A stretch of DNA of 41,667 nucleotides from Hyphomicrobiales bacterium (GCA_024225445.1 JAAEMP010000136.1:1-41667), one strand, 5' to 3'. Numbered from the stretch's first letter, positions 1 through 10,000 are shown. Notes: a model not told the origin generated them from the sequence alone. Program-made: numbers and translations.

Positions 1-435
1 GATGCAACGCACAAACTGGATATTGTTCGAGCTGTCGGTGCGGACCATGTTATCGATTATGCACAGGAAGACTTCATAGAGTCGGGCGAGCAATACGACT
101 TGATTGTAGACTGTCAGTGTTTTCACTCGATGTTTGATATCAAACGCGCATTGAGGCCCGGGGGTGTTTACGCCATGATTGGAGGCTCCATGTTGCGGGC
201 TTTCCAGCTTCTGTTCCTGAACCTCTTTATGCGGTTTAGCCGCGAGAACCGGAAATTTTGTTTGGTGGTGGAAGGGCCAAACAAGGGATTGGCTGAACTC
301 AGGGAGCTTATTGAAGCCGGAAAACTGGTTGTGAGTCTTGATAAAACATATGATTTGAGCGAAGTGCCCGAGGCATTGCGGTACTTTGGAGAAGGGCTTC
401 ACAAAGGAAAAATTGCAATCGTCGTGAAAAGGTGA
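1..435 (+). CDS. Zinc-type alcohol dehydrogenase / quinone reductase-like protein, C-terminal part
   Basis: The gene is cut by the window start. Frame 1 is open from base 1 to the TGA at 433-435 and gives about 144 residues. The visible part is the end of a medium-chain dehydrogenase/reductase. It starts in the Rossmann half with a V-R-A-V-G-A-D-H-V-I-D-Y segment, a family hallmark after the cofactor-binding loop. A YDLIVD strand, an ALRPGGVYAMIGG turn and the C-terminal KIAIVV strand follow. Enzymes of this family oxidise or reduce alcohols, aldehydes or quinones with NAD(P)H in the cytoplasm. The substrate cannot be told from this fragment, and the zinc-site residues would lie upstream. A separate promoter for the next gene is likely, because about 180 bases separate them. 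Confidence 0.8.
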   Translation, partial: DATHKLDIVRAVGADHVIDYAQEDFIESGEQYDLIVDCQCFHSMFDIKRALRPGGVYAMIGGSMLRAFQLLFLNLFMRFSRENRKFCLVVEGPNKGLAELRELIEAGKLVVSLDKTYDLSEVPEALRYFGEGLHKGKIAIVVKR

Positions 436-614
436 TTGCCGGGAAATGGCATTATCGACATAAACAAGACATCATTTGATCTGAACGCAATTACGTTGCA
501 TGAAAAGTGTCGATGTCTTTTTGAGGCTGAATGATTGCATTTCTTTGTTCCGCATGCATGAAAAGGACAGATATTGTGTAGGATGTGTTAATCAGGCGAT
601 TAACAGGGGTGATC

Positions 615-2483
615 ATGCGAAACAGGAAACAGTTACGGCCATTGAGGTTGAACCGTGAAGCGGGCAGAGCAAAAATATCGTTATCGCGCTGGAATGGCCG
701 TTTTCCCATCACCATCACGTTGGTTGCGGCAGTGGGCCTGCTCACGCTGGTATCTGTGGGTAGTGTTCTGTGGCTGGGAGTCTGGCTGGCCCAAAAAAAC
801 ACTTTTGCTCTTTTAAGCGAGAATGCACACCAAAGTGTGACATCTGCAGCCAATCGTATCAGGCAGCATCTTGAACCCGCGGAGGATCAAGCCCGTTTTC
901 TCGTTGAGCGGATAGAAGCCGGTGATGTTGATCCAGCAGACCATCAAGCACTGGGTTTGCTGCTTACCGGCGCGCTGGCCGCCGCGCCGCAGATCGAGAC
1001 CGTAATGTTTATCGATGATCAGGCGCAATCCTATTATGCCAGCTACAACTCCGGGAACGGCAAGGTAACACTGGGCATTATCGATTATTCACGTGATCAG
1101 ATAATCCAGAAGAATATGAAAAAAATTGTTCCAGGCGCAAATTGGGGACCGCCGATCTGGCGTGAAAATACAAAACAAACCTACCTGAACGCAGGTTTTC
1201 CGGTTTTAGTGCGAGGCAAGCCTGCCGGTGCCATAGTCGCGGTAGTCTCTGTCGAGCATCTTTCGGATTTTGTTAGTGAAGCTCAATCCGGCCCGGACGG
1301 ACAGCACTTCATTTTGTCAGGGCGTGAGCATGTGCTTGCCCACCCCTTGATGATGCGCGGATACCCCGGTCGCACGGATAAATCCCCCTTGCCGAAGCTT
1401 TTGGGATTCAGTGATCCAATTTTGGCTGCAATTTGGCGGCCAGATGGGCGCGAAGATCTGGCATTGAACCTGCCGAAAGATATTTCCGGGCATTTGCTAC
1501 GGGTATTCGATGCAGAATACATATTTATCTATAAGGAAATGCCAGGCTTCGGTCCCCGCCCATTATTAGCCGGTGTGTATTATCGCTTGTCCGACGTCAG
1601 CGAGGAAATAGAGCGCATGATGTTGTCTATGGTTGCCGGTATTGCAGCACTCGCCCTATCATTGCTTGCAGCGGTTTTGCTCGGTCGGAAAATAGCGCAG
1701 CCGATAGTTGGTTTTTCAATTGCTGCCAGTCGCATTCGGGATCTGGAGGCTTCCAAAGTAAAAAACCTGCCCTCCAGTATGTTTCGTGAACTCAACGACC
1801 AGTCAAGATCTTTCAATACCATGCTGCGCGCGTTGCGCTGGTTTGAACTTTATGTGCCCAAGAAACTTGTTGGTCATCTGGTAAAACGCGGGGATGAATC
1901 CAGTCTGGCTTCCGACCACCGAAATATTACCGTTATGTTTACCGATATGGTCGGCTATTCTGCAATATCCCAAGGCATGTCGGCAAAAGAAGTGGCCGAG
2001 CTGCTTAATCACCATTTTAGCCTGATAGGCGAGTGCATTGATGCGGAAGAGGGAACAATTGACAAATATATCGGCGATTCTGTAATGGCTTTTTGGGGCG
2101 CGCCAGAAAAACAAAAAAACCGTGCCGAGCGCGCTTGCCGGACAGCGCTGGCCGTCGCATCTGCAATTCGCAAGGATAACGCCAAACGTGCGGAGCAAGG
2201 AAAGCCGGCGATTGGAATTCGTATCGGTATTCATTCCGGTGTTGCTACCGTTGGCAATATTGGCGCTCCGGGGCGCATCAACTACACGATTATTGGTGAT
2301 GACGTAAATATTGGCCAAAGGCTGGAGCAATTGGGCAAAGAGGTTTACCCACCGGGAACGGATGTGTCGATATTGATCAGCGCAGACACCGCTGAAGGTC
2401 TTGGTGCAGAGTTCAAACCGGTTCTTGCCGGTAAATTTGAACTGAAGGGACGGGAGGGCAAGACCAAGGTCTATAAATTATGA
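615..2483 (+). CDS. Membrane-bound class III adenylate/guanylate cyclase
   Basis: The product (about 622 residues) makes cyclic nucleotide, most likely cAMP from ATP. It has an N-terminal membrane helix (about residues 31-58), an extracytoplasmic sensor-like region of about 270 residues, a second helix (about 335-357), a HAMP-like linker and a C-terminal catalytic domain. The catalytic domain begins at the FTDMVGYSAIS motif, whose Asp (about residue 444) binds metal. YIGDSVMAFWG carries the second metal Asp, and the NIGAPGRINYTIIGDDVN segment is also typical. The frame is open from a GTG at 585, but the ATG at 615 has a good AGGGG ribosome site about six bases upstream and was chosen. The double-helix layout with an outside loop suggests an environmental sensor. 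The ligand is unknown. Downstream pgk is convergent, so the gene is probably monocistronic. Confidence 0.9.
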   Translation: MRNRKQLRPLRLNREAGRAKISLSRWNGRFPITITLVAAVGLLTLVSVGSVLWLGVWLAQKNTFALLSENAHQSVTSAANRIRQHLEPAEDQARFLVERIEAGDVDPADHQALGLLLTGALAAAPQIETVMFIDDQAQSYYASYNSGNGKVTLGIIDYSRDQIIQKNMKKIVPGANWGPPIWRENTKQTYLNAGFPVLVRGKPAGAIVAVVSVEHLSDFVSEAQSGPDGQHFILSGREHVLAHPLMMRGYPGRTDKSPLPKLLGFSDPILAAIWRPDGREDLALNLPKDISGHLLRVFDAEYIFIYKEMPGFGPRPLLAGVYYRLSDVSEEIERMMLSMVAGIAALALSLLAAVLLGRKIAQPIVGFSIAASRIRDLEASKVKNLPSSMFRELNDQSRSFNTMLRALRWFELYVPKKLVGHLVKRGDESSLASDHRNITVMFTDMVGYSAISQGMSAKEVAELLNHHFSLIGECIDAEEGTIDKYIGDSVMAFWGAPEKQKNRAERACRTALAVASAIRKDNAKRAEQGKPAIGIRIGIHSGVATVGNIGAPGRINYTIIGDDVNIGQRLEQLGKEVYPPGTDVSILISADTAEGLGAEFKPVLAGKFELKGREGKTKVYKL

Positions 2484-2706
2484 CACCAAGCTGACCAAAA
2501 TCCAGAGCACATTTGATGAATAAGTGTCCGGATTGTATCTTCGAAACAGGTAATGCCAAGGGGCGTTGATAATAGCTTTCTTGAGCCATCTTCGGCCGTT
2601 CGATATCGGCTGTGAGTTGCGTTGCGTGCTGTTTATGGTACCGGTACCAACGCGTAACACGCGCCTGTCTGGCGGTCTTGATCAATCCGGTCAGTATCTG
2701 TGCCAT

Positions 2707-3915
2707 TTATTTCTGTAGTACAGCAACGCCTGGTAATTCTTTACCTTCCATCCATTCCAGAAAAGCGCCGCCGGCTGTTGAAATATAGGTGAAATCATCG
2801 GCAATGCCTGCATGATTGAGGGCGGCTACGGTATCTCCACCTCCGGCAACCGAAATCAGCTTGCCCGCCCTGGTTTGGGCAGCAGCGACTTTTGCTGCAT
2901 CAACGGTTGCCCGATCAAACGGCGTGATTTCAAATGCGCCCAGGGGGCCATTCCAGATAAGTGTATTTGCCCTTGAAATCCATTCGCCAATTTTGTGAAC
3001 CGTATCCGGTCCGGCATCAAGAATCATCGCGTTGGGGGGGATTTGCTCCACCTTGACAATTTTATTGGAGATATTGGCTGCGAATTCCTGTGCAACCACA
3101 CAATCATCGGGAAGTACAATAGCGCAACCGGCCTTTTTGGATATTTCAAGAATTTCCATCGCGGTGTCTGCAAGATCGTGTTCGCATAAAGATTTTCCAA
3201 CGTCAAAACCCTGGGCGGCCAGAAAAGTATTAGCCATGCCGCCTCCGATGACCAGTGCATCTACTTTCAACACCAGATTTTTCAATAAATCGAGCTTGGA
3301 AGAAACCTTTGCGCCGCCAACCAGGGCAACAACCGGATGACTGGGATTCCCAAGTCCGGCTTCCAGCGCCTCCAATTCAGCTTGCATGGTGCGCCCGGCA
3401 TAGGCGGGCAGGAACGCAGCCAGGCCGACAGTTGAGGCATGCGCGCGATGGGAAGCGGAGAAAGCATCAGATACGAAAATGTCTCCATTGGCTGCCAAAT
3501 CAGCAGTGAATTGCTTGTTGTTTGCTTCCTCACCGGCATGAAAACGCGTGTTTTCCATCAATAAGATATCGCCATTCTGCATGGCGCCAACTGCGGCTTC
3601 AGCCATTGGACCGATACAGTCAGTGCTGAATGCGATAGGTTTCCCAATCACTTCAGACAGGGTGGAAAGAATAGGGGCCAGGGACATTTGAGGGATGATT
3701 TTTCCCTTGGGACGGCCAAAATGTGCAAGCAATATCACCTTGCCGCCTTTGTCGGAAATTTCATTGATGGTCGGTGCGATCCGCTCCATACGCGTTGTGT
3801 CTGTTACCGAGACGCCGCCGTTTTCGTCTTCTGATATTGGCACATTCAGATCGACCCTTACCAAAACACGTTTTCCGTCCGGGTTCACATCATCAAGGGT
3901 ATTAGACTGGGTCAT
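2707..3915 (-). CDS. pgk: Phosphoglycerate kinase
   Basis: Pgk moves phosphate between 1,3-bisphosphoglycerate and ADP in glycolysis, or the reverse in gluconeogenesis, in the cytoplasm. The 402-residue length matches bacterial family members. Visible motifs are the N-terminal RVDLNVP segment, the HFGRPKGK substrate loop, [12 protein letters not shown], the GGGMANTFL segment and the nucleotide-site GGGDTVAAL near the C-terminus. The ATG follows the stop of the glycolipid-binding-like gene by only four A residues and has no strong ribosome site of its own, so translation is probably coupled. It is the last clear gene of the gap operon. A weak open frame starting directly after its stop is discussed among the rejected items. 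Confidence 0.97.
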   Translation of the reverse strand: MTQSNTLDDVNPDGKRVLVRVDLNVPISEDENGGVSVTDTTRMERIAPTINEISDKGGKVILLAHFGRPKGKIIPQMSLAPILSTLSEVIGKPIAFSTDCIGPMAEAAVGAMQNGDILLMENTRFHAGEEANNKQFTADLAANGDIFVSDAFSASHRAHASTVGLAAFLPAYAGRTMQAELEALEAGLGNPSHPVVALVGGAKVSSKLDLLKNLVLKVDALVIGGGMANTFLAAQGFDVGKSLCEHDLADTAMEILEISKKAGCAIVLPDDCVVAQEFAANISNKIVKVEQIPPNAMILDAGPDTVHKIGEWISRANTLIWNGPLGAFEITPFDRATVDAAKVAAAQTRAGKLISVAGGGDTVAALNHAGIADDFTYISTAGGAFLEWMEGKELPGVAVLQK

Positions 3916-3919
3916 TTTT

Positions 3920-4504
3920 TTAACTCAACAGATTGGGGTTTTCTCGGGTAAATAATTCCGGATAATCAATCACCACGCCATTATCATCCACTTCCAGTTC
4001 AGCGACGAAATCTCTGCCCAGGGCTTCGTAGCGGTATTTGCGATAGGGGATCAGACAGGAATATTGCTGCCGGTCGACGCTGGGTTGAAGCGTGTCAAAT
4101 GGAACATAGAGTATCTTGTAGCGTTGGTGATGGCCTGGTTTGTGTTTTCCCATACGCCTGATTGGCAGTGTATTGGTAAAAGGTGTGCCCGCCAAATCAA
4201 TATCGATGGTGCCGGAAAAAGCGGATATCCGATCTCCATTCTGGTTAAACCAGCTACCTTCTCCATCGGAATTCAGCGACAGGGAATTACCTTCTGTATT
4301 TTCTATAGTGAAACTGCGAACCGTCCAATCCGGCGCGCAGACAATCGTATATCTGACAGCGAATTGGTGCTCGCCAATCCCACCAATCACCACACTGGAT
4401 GCAATGATATTGTTTTCACATGAATTAACATGCAAATGTTCGAGGCCAGCGCCTGGTATCAGGCGCCAGCGGTAGGTGGTGGTGAATTGGCTGACAAAAC
4501 CCAT
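3920..4504 (-). CDS. Putative glycolipid-binding protein (DUF1089 / PF06475-like)
   Basis: A protein of 194 residues with no signal peptide or membrane helix. The pattern resembles the putative glycolipid-binding family: an early [12 protein letters not shown] segment, [13 protein letters not shown], a central [11 protein letters not shown], the very characteristic [18 protein letters not shown] block at about residues 101-118, and [28 protein letters not shown] near the end. Family function is poorly known, and a beta-rich fold is expected. It lies 24 bases after gap and four bases before pgk, all on the same strand, so it is co-transcribed and probably translationally coupled with pgk. A gene of this family between gap and pgk is unusual and could mean a metabolite- or lipid-related role, but that is inference. 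The family call rests on remembered motifs, not on a search. Confidence 0.75.
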   Translation of the reverse strand: MGFVSQFTTTYRWRLIPGAGLEHLHVNSCENNIIASSVVIGGIGEHQFAVRYTIVCAPDWTVRSFTIENTEGNSLSLNSDGEGSWFNQNGDRISAFSGTIDIDLAGTPFTNTLPIRRMGKHKPGHHQRYKILYVPFDTLQPSVDRQQYSCLIPYRKYRYEALGRDFVAELEVDDNGVVIDYPELFTRENPNLLS

Positions 4505-4528
4505 TTCAATACAAACGGTGAAATCAAG

Positions 4529-5530
4529 CTAAATCAGTTTGCCCATGGCAACGGCAGTGTCGGCCATCCGGTTTGAAAAACCCCATTCATTGTCATACCA
4601 GGTGAGGATGCGGCACAAGCGCTTGTCCATTACTTTGGTCTGATCCATGTGGAATACGGAAGAATGGGGATCATGGTTGAAATCTGATGAAACCAGGGAT
4701 TCATCGGTATATCCCAGCACACCTTTTAATGAGCCATCGGCTGCCACACGGATTGCGTTGTTGATTTCCTCAACCTTAGTATCGTTGTCGGCAATGAACG
4801 TTAAATCCACGACGGAGACGTTCGGAGTAGGGACGCGGATGGCGACACCGTCAAGTTTGCCATTTAGTTCCGGCAAAACCAATCCAACGGCTTTGGCGGC
4901 CCCGGTAGATGTGGGGATCATCGACAGGGCTGCTGCGCGAGCGCGGTAAAGATCAGAATGCATGGTGTCCAGAGTTGGCTGATCGCCAGTATAGGAATGA
5001 ATTGTGGTCATAAATCCTTTTTCAATCCCAATGGCATTGTTGATAACATAAACCACCGGGCTTAGACAATTGGTTGTACATGATGCGTTTGAAACGACGA
5101 TGTCGCTAGCCTCGAGGCTGTCGTCATTTACGCCCATGACGATAGTTTTATCCGCATTGGCTCCCGGGGCTGAAATCAGCACACGACTGGAACCATTTTC
5201 CAGATGCTGGGCTGCTTTGTCACGTGCTGTGAACAGTCCTGTACATTCCATGGCCACATCAACATCGGCCCAGGGTAGTTCCTTGGGATCGCGAATGGCT
5301 GTTACATTGATCGGGCCACGGCCCACATCGATAGAGTTGCCATCGACGGTGACTTTGCCCGGAAAACGGCCGTGTACACTGTCATAGCGAATTAGATGTG
5401 CGTTGGTTTCAACCGGACCCAGATCGTTGATGGCGACGACCTCGATATCAGTACGGCCGCTTTCGATAATTGCGCGCAGGATGTTTCGTCCGATACGGCC
5501 AAAGCCGTTAATTGCTACTTTTGTTGTCAT
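4529..5530 (-). CDS. gap: Glyceraldehyde-3-phosphate dehydrogenase (type I)
   Basis: Gap oxidises glyceraldehyde-3-phosphate with phosphorylation to 1,3-bisphosphoglycerate, using NAD, in the cytoplasm. The N-terminus [13 protein letters not shown] is the Rossmann loop, N35-D36 at the end of the second strand is the usual NAD-selecting position, and [12 protein letters not shown] carries the catalytic Cys151. TIHSYTGDQ has the base His. The start at 5530 gives 333 residues, the standard length, and has a GGAG ribosome site eight bases upstream. The frame stays open to 5641, but the extra 37 residues do not look like the family. It heads the gap / glycolipid-binding-like / pgk operon, and the 180 bases between it and tkt can hold its promoter. 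Confidence 0.97.
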   Translation of the reverse strand: MTTKVAINGFGRIGRNILRAIIESGRTDIEVVAINDLGPVETNAHLIRYDSVHGRFPGKVTVDGNSIDVGRGPINVTAIRDPKELPWADVDVAMECTGLFTARDKAAQHLENGSSRVLISAPGANADKTIVMGVNDDSLEASDIVVSNASCTTNCLSPVVYVINNAIGIEKGFMTTIHSYTGDQPTLDTMHSDLYRARAAALSMIPTSTGAAKAVGLVLPELNGKLDGVAIRVPTPNVSVVDLTFIADNDTKVEEINNAIRVAADGSLKGVLGYTDESLVSSDFNHDPHSSVFHMDQTKVMDKRLCRILTWYDNEWGFSNRMADTAVAMGKLI

Positions 5531-5710
5531 AAGAATCTCCAATTTGACGAGAGTTGGATTGCTGGTGAAAGGACATTTCTTTTTAAAGAATCTGCAGAAA
5601 CTTAAAGTATATTGTGGATTACTCCAGCAGTGTAGATTCAATTTGATAAAATGCTCGGCAGTTTTCTGACATGCCGGTCAGAATAATTATCCTCTGAGTT
5701 AGATATCTGT

Positions 5711-7696
5711 TTATTTTAACCTGGCTTTCGCTGCCTCGATTGTGGCTTGGGAGTTGATGCCAAAATGATCGTAGAGATCTTTGGCGGGAGCTGAGCCGCC
5801 AAATGAACTCATGCCGATGAAGATTCCATCGCTGCCAATGAAATGATCCCAGCCCTGACGTATACCTGCCTCAATCGCGATATTGACTTTTGTTTCACCA
5901 ATGACATTGGATTGATACCGGTTGCTTTGTGCCTGGAATAATTCGAAACATGGAATGGAAACAACGCGAGTTGCAATCCCGTCTTTTTCAAGTCCAGCCT
6001 GGGCCTCCAAGGCAATTTCTATTTCTGATCCGGAAGCAAACAGGCTAACCTGAGCATTATCGCTTGCCGGGCTCAATTCGTAGGCTCCGCAGGCACACCG
6101 GTTTTGGGCTTCAAACTCTGTCCTGACTGCGCCCAGTGCTTGACGGGAAAGTGCTATCGCGGTGGGTGAGGTGTGTGATTCAAGCGCCAGTTGCCAGCAT
6201 TCTGCTGTCTCCATCGTATCGGCAGGGCGCATCACCAGCAGATTGGGGATTGCCCGAAGAGAAGCCAGTTGTTCAACGGGCTGATGGGTGGGGCCATCTT
6301 CACCCAGGCCGATTGAATCATGGGTCAACACATGGATTACCCGGATACCCATCATTGCGGCAAGGCGAATCGGTGTGCGGCAATAATCGGAAAATATCAT
6401 GAATCCGCCGGAATAGGGTATGAGACCACCATGAAGCGCCATGCCATTCATGGCGGCGGCCATCGCATGTTCACGCACGCCCCAATGAATATAACGGCCG
6501 GAAAAATCATCTGGTGTAATTGATTGGGTTTGCGAAGTTTTGGTGTTGTTTGAGCCGGTCAAATCAGCTGAACCACCAATGGTTTCATCAACAATCCCAT
6601 TGATAACTTCAAGCGCCATCTGGGAAGATTGGCGTGATGCCTTTTTTGGCTTTTCCTCTGCTAATTGGCGTTTGTATTCTGTGATTGCCGTTTCAAGTTT
6701 GGTCGGCAGATCACCGCGCATTCGCCGTTGAAATTCCCCCTTAATCTCAGGGTCCGTATTGTCAAAGCGTTTTTCCCATTCCTTGCGTTTCTGGCTTGAT
6801 CGCAATCCTGTAATTCGCCAGTCATCAAGTATTTCCGAGGGAATATTGAACGGTTTGGATTTCCAGCCCAATGCTTTTCGGGTCAGGGCAATTTCATCAC
6901 TGCCAAGTGGTGCACCATGAACGGATGCGGTTCCTGATTTATTAGGCGAACCAAAACCAATGGTTGTTCGACAGGCTATCATTACCGGCTTGTCTGATAA
7001 CTTTGCCTCTTCCAATGCGCTTGAAATCTCTTCCGGATCATGGCCGTCGATGGAAATTGTTTTCCAGTTGCTGGCATCAAAACGGGCGATTTGATCAGTA
7101 GAATCTGTGATCGATATCGGCCCGTCAATGGAAATACGGTTATCGTCCCATAAAACGATGAGTTTGTTCAGTTTCAGATGACCTGCCAGCGCAATAGCCT
7201 CCTGGGAAATGCCCTCCATCAGGCAACCGTCTCCGACCAGGCAATAGGTGTGATGATCAACGATATCGCCGCCGAATTCATCAGCGAGTTTTCGTTCGGC
7301 CATGGCCATGCCAACCGCATTGGCGATACCCTGTCCCAGTGGCCCGGTTGTTGTTTCAATACCGGCCGCATGTCCGTATTCGGGGTGACCGGCAGTCTTT
7401 GAACCCAATTGGCGGAAATTCCTGATTTGCTTAATGTCGATATCTTCATATCCCAACAAATACAGCAGCGAGTAAAGCAGCATTGATCCGTGTCCTGCCG
7501 ATAGTACGAATCTGTCGCGATCTGGCCAGTCAGGTGTATTTGGATCAAATTTCATAAATTTGCTGAACAAAACCGTTGCCACATCTGCCGCTCCCATCGG
7601 AAGCCCCGGATGTCCGGAATTGGCTTTTTGAATCGCATCAATGGATAGAAAACGAATGGCATTTGCCATCCCTGTGTGCTTGTCGTTATTTGTCAT
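5711..7696 (-). CDS. tkt: Transketolase
   Basis: Transketolase transfers two-carbon ketol units between sugar phosphates in the pentose phosphate and Calvin-type pathways with thiamine diphosphate and magnesium. The 661-residue chain is normal. Visible marks are [21 protein letters not shown] near the N-terminus with its substrate His, the TGPLGQG loop, the thiamine diphosphate site GDGCLMEG, and the middle-domain segments [14 protein letters not shown] and [15 protein letters not shown]. The C-terminal domain is complete. The ATG at 7696 was preferred. An in-frame TTG at 7708 would add four residues, and neither has a strong ribosome site. The gene lies upstream of gap on the same strand but about 180 bases away, so the two may be transcribed separately. 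Confidence 0.97.
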   Translation of the reverse strand: MTNNDKHTGMANAIRFLSIDAIQKANSGHPGLPMGAADVATVLFSKFMKFDPNTPDWPDRDRFVLSAGHGSMLLYSLLYLLGYEDIDIKQIRNFRQLGSKTAGHPEYGHAAGIETTTGPLGQGIANAVGMAMAERKLADEFGGDIVDHHTYCLVGDGCLMEGISQEAIALAGHLKLNKLIVLWDDNRISIDGPISITDSTDQIARFDASNWKTISIDGHDPEEISSALEEAKLSDKPVMIACRTTIGFGSPNKSGTASVHGAPLGSDEIALTRKALGWKSKPFNIPSEILDDWRITGLRSSQKRKEWEKRFDNTDPEIKGEFQRRMRGDLPTKLETAITEYKRQLAEEKPKKASRQSSQMALEVINGIVDETIGGSADLTGSNNTKTSQTQSITPDDFSGRYIHWGVREHAMAAAMNGMALHGGLIPYSGGFMIFSDYCRTPIRLAAMMGIRVIHVLTHDSIGLGEDGPTHQPVEQLASLRAIPNLLVMRPADTMETAECWQLALESHTSPTAIALSRQALGAVRTEFEAQNRCACGAYELSPASDNAQVSLFASGSEIEIALEAQAGLEKDGIATRVVSIPCFELFQAQSNRYQSNVIGETKVNIAIEAGIRQGWDHFIGSDGIFIGMSSFGGSAPAKDLYDHFGINSQATIEAAKARLK

Positions 7697-8194
7697 AAAA
7701 TTTGCCAATTGCCCTGATTTGTCTTTTTAACGCCAAAATGGCCTTTTGCCTGCCATGAAGAAATGTGGATGGTTATCTCCGGTTATTTGGTTCCAGCGGG
7801 AGTTCACGAACAAACGGCAGAAATAGCAGGTGGGGGGTGGGAGTCAATGAAGAGAAATGCATCAAAGTCGATCCCGGTAATAATTTTGACAGATTTCTAC
7901 TGTTTTTGGAAGCTTGGAGATGCGTCTGATTGGCGCAGATGGTATATATTTTCAAATTGGTGTTGTCAAAAATAATGGTCAATAACGTTGAATTTGAATG
8001 TCCATGCGTTGACGAGAGGCTAGTCCATTGCCTAATGTTTTTCTGTAAAGGGATGAGGAAACCTGGAGATTCGTTTTAGGGATTTACAATAAGCAGTGCC
8101 GGTTTCATAGACTATTGGGTGAGGTCTGGAGAGCGATGTCAGGGACTATCAGCCAAATTTTGTTGAGGGAGTTAAGTTAGTTTGGGGATTTGTA
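7697..8194. other. Intergenic region between divergent tkt and the DUF4164 gene, no gene seen
   Basis: About 500 bases without a convincing gene. The open frames here (up to 70 codons on either strand) have no good ribosome site, no recognisable family and poor composition. The region must hold the promoters for tkt (leftward) and for the DUF4164-zapA unit (rightward). A TTGACA lies at 7886-7891 but has no convincing -10 at the right distance. I saw no long inverted repeat or tRNA-like fold. Confidence 0.6.
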
Positions 8195-8497
8195 ATGGCC
8201 GACGATGACAAAGTTGCTGCTGAAAAAGATATTGAACTGATTTTGCAACAGCTTGGAAATTCAATAGATGCTCTGGAAACAGTTGTTGATGGACATTTGG
8301 AACATAAGGCTGCAAATCAGGATTTTGCTGCTGAAGTGCAGCGAATGGGTGCGGACCGGGTGCGGCTGGCTGGTTCACTGGATGATGCAGAGGCGCGTTG
8401 TCAGCGGTTGGAATCTGTCAATCGCGAAGTATCCTCGCGTTTGGTCAACGCCATGGAAACTATTCGTGGGGTGATAGAAAAAGATAAACCGGCATAG
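8195..8497 (+). CDS. DUF4164-family coiled-coil protein upstream of zapA
   Basis: A 100-residue acidic protein with no signal peptide. It is predicted by eye to be almost entirely helical, with heptad-like spacing of hydrophobic residues through LILQQLGNSIDALETVV and on to RLESVNREVSSRLVNAMETIRGVIE. Small proteins of this kind (DUF4164) are commonly found directly before zapA in Rhizobiales, so the position is strong support. A GGGG ribosome site lies about eight bases before the ATG. It is 87 bases from zapA on the same strand, so co-transcription is likely. The function is unknown, and a cell-division accessory role is only suggested by context. Confidence 0.8.
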   Translation: MADDDKVAAEKDIELILQQLGNSIDALETVVDGHLEHKAANQDFAAEVQRMGADRVRLAGSLDDAEARCQRLESVNREVSSRLVNAMETIRGVIEKDKPA

Positions 8498-8584
8498 AGT
8501 ATCCTGATTGTGAAAAGATGCAGATAGTATTTCAAGGGTCTTTGACCCAGATGGTGGACTGGTTATTTTGATGAAAGCATGCTG

Positions 8585-8944
8585 ATGGCGCAAATTGCAG
8601 TGACAATCAATGGCAAAACCTATCGAATGGCCTGTGATGAGGGGCAGGAAAATCATTTGATTGCGCTTGGTCAGAAGTTTGACGATCATGTCGGTCAGTT
8701 GAAAGGTTCGTTTGGCGAGATTGGTGATCAGCGCCTGACTATCATGGCAGGTATCATGGTGGTTGATGAACTGGGTGAATCAAGAAAGAAAATTCGCAGC
8801 CTTGAGGCGGATCTGGAAAACTTGCGCATTAACCGTGATGAGGTGCTCTCAAACAGTGAAGAGCAGACAAAATCGGTAATGATCGGGCTTGGCAATGCGG
8901 CAGAACGGATTGAAAAACTGGCGCGCAAACTGAATGGTCTGTGA
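8585..8944 (+). CDS. zapA: Cell division protein ZapA
   Basis: ZapA binds FtsZ and promotes bundling of its filaments at the division ring. The 119-residue product has the ZapA globular head (VTINGKTYRMACDEGQENHL), then the RLTIMAGIMVVDEL segment and a C-terminal coiled coil rich in charged residues (SRKKIRSLEADLENLR onward), which forms the dimer and tetramer stalk. The ATG at 8585 was chosen because family members begin with M-A-Q/ T-V-x-V-T-I-N-G. An ATG two codons upstream (8579) is also possible. It is followed by a 6S RNA gene and then 5-formyltetrahydrofolate cyclo-ligase, the classical proteobacterial order zapA-ssrS-ygfA. Confidence 0.92.
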   Translation: MAQIAVTINGKTYRMACDEGQENHLIALGQKFDDHVGQLKGSFGEIGDQRLTIMAGIMVVDELGESRKKIRSLEADLENLRINRDEVLSNSEEQTKSVMIGLGNAAERIEKLARKLNGL

Positions 8945-9029
8945 TGCTGACCCTTGTTCTTTACGTGGAAGCATTTGACTCCCTCAAATGGCTCAATGGA
9001 TGTTTTTGGTCGAAATAATAATTTTAGTG

Positions 9030-9059
9030 TTGGTAAAGTAGTAACCGTCCCATTATAAT
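9030..9059 (+). promoter_or_regulatory. Promoter of the 6S RNA gene
   Basis: TTGGTA at 9030-9035 and TATAAT at 9054-9059 are separated by 18 bases and fit a sigma-70 promoter. Transcription would start a few bases downstream, where the closing stem of the 6S RNA begins. The perfect TATAAT makes this the clearest promoter in the window. Confidence 0.7.
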
Positions 9060-9061
9060 AA

Positions 9062-9226
9062 GAGGTGCGGGCTACGTAATTAGTTAGAACTCATTTTCCC
9101 TGGGCCTTAGCGATTCTTCAGGGAGCTGTCCCTGCCTCGGCTCGTGGGTCTTGGCATCACGGCGCCCACCTACTTTGTAGGTTCCAGGATCACTCATGTT
9201 CGACGGTTGCGCGGCTCGTATTTTTT
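9062..9226 (+). ncRNA. ssrS: 6S RNA (RNA polymerase-binding regulatory RNA)
   Basis: 6S RNA mimics an open promoter and sequesters the housekeeping sigma-70 polymerase in stationary phase. The call rests on position between zapA and the 5-FCL gene, on length (about 165 nt), on a consensus promoter directly upstream and on fold. Bases 9062-9069 (GAGGTGCG) can pair with 9210-9217 (CGCGGCTC) with one mismatch to form the closing stem. The middle contains the internal TCCCTG...CAGGGA arms and a GC-rich terminal stem region. The transcript would end in the T-run at 9220-9227. Exact ends are estimates. No coding frame of interest crosses it. Confidence 0.85.
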
Positions 9227-9355
9227 TGATCAGGCTTTGATGCCGTACCACTAATTATTTTCAACAATGCGAAAATATCGATGATATTATTTGGCAAACC
9301 GGCAAATTGCTGCAGTTGTCACCGAATTCGCAAATTTCCCATTTGAGGCCATAAT

Positions 9356-9928
9356 TTGTACGCTCAGAAAGCCAAGGCAGAAGTTCGCGAATTGATCTTG
9401 AAGAAGCGTGACGTGTTGAGCACCGAAGAACGAATTGAAGGCAGCATTTGTGCTGCGGAACTAGCCAACAACCATATTGTGTTTGAGCCTGGCACAATTA
9501 TATCGGGTTTTTTCCCGATCAGATCAGAAATTGATCCGCGACCCCTGATGGATCATCTGCGCAAACGAGGCGCGATACTTTGCCTGCCGGTAGTGGTTGA
9601 TAAGACCAGGATCATATTTCGTGAACTTGTTCCTGGTGCAGCATTGATTGACACAGGATTTGGAACAAAAGGACCGGGAAGTGATGCGCGGATTGTCGAT
9701 CCGCAAATCATGCTGGTGCCTTTATCTGTGTTCGATCGAAAAGGTGGCCGCATCGGATATGGGGCCGGCTATTATGATCAGGCAATCGCACGATTGATTG
9801 ATATGGGTAATACGCCAAAAACCATCGGCATGGCATTTGATTGTCAGCAATATGATTTGGTGCCCCAGGAACCTCATGATGTTGCAATGGATGCGATTGT
9901 AACCGAGAATGGTTATCGTGAATCATAG
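9356..9928 (+). CDS. 5-formyltetrahydrofolate cyclo-ligase
   Basis: The enzyme (about 190 residues) converts 5-formyl-THF to 5,10-methenyl-THF with ATP in one-carbon metabolism. Visible features are the basic N-terminal helix (KAEVRELILKKRD), the SGFFPIRSEIDPRPLM segment, LVPLSVFDRKGGRIGYGAGYYD, which is the ATP/folate signature of the family, and the C-terminal HDVAMDAIVTENG. The start codon appears to be TTG at 9356, with GAGG seven bases before it. No ATG is available nearby in frame. It follows 6S RNA as in many proteobacteria. A metallophosphoesterase gene follows on the same strand after about 70 bases. Confidence 0.93.
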   Translation: MYAQKAKAEVRELILKKRDVLSTEERIEGSICAAELANNHIVFEPGTIISGFFPIRSEIDPRPLMDHLRKRGAILCLPVVVDKTRIIFRELVPGAALIDTGFGTKGPGSDARIVDPQIMLVPLSVFDRKGGRIGYGAGYYDQAIARLIDMGNTPKTIGMAFDCQQYDLVPQEPHDVAMDAIVTENGYRES

Positions 9929-10000
9929 TATTCTTGAACAGGCTCAGAGTTTTGAATTGTACACTGAAATCGACTGATTTGGTATTGAACGGAATAGTTA

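Noticed and set aside
586-602. TTAATCAGGCGATTAA before the adenylate cyclase as a CtrA site
   Set aside because: The spacer is eight bases, one too many for the consensus, and the site sits right at the ribosome site.
2413-2706. A 97-codon leftward open frame whose ATG follows the pgk stop directly
   Set aside because: It matches no family I know, overlaps the end of the cyclase gene and lacks a ribosome site beyond coupling to pgk. It is probably chance, although the contact with pgk deserves a conservation check.
7763-7975. A 70-codon rightward frame in the tkt upstream region
   Set aside because: Tryptophan- and cysteine-rich composition unlike the neighbours, and no convincing ribosome site or family.
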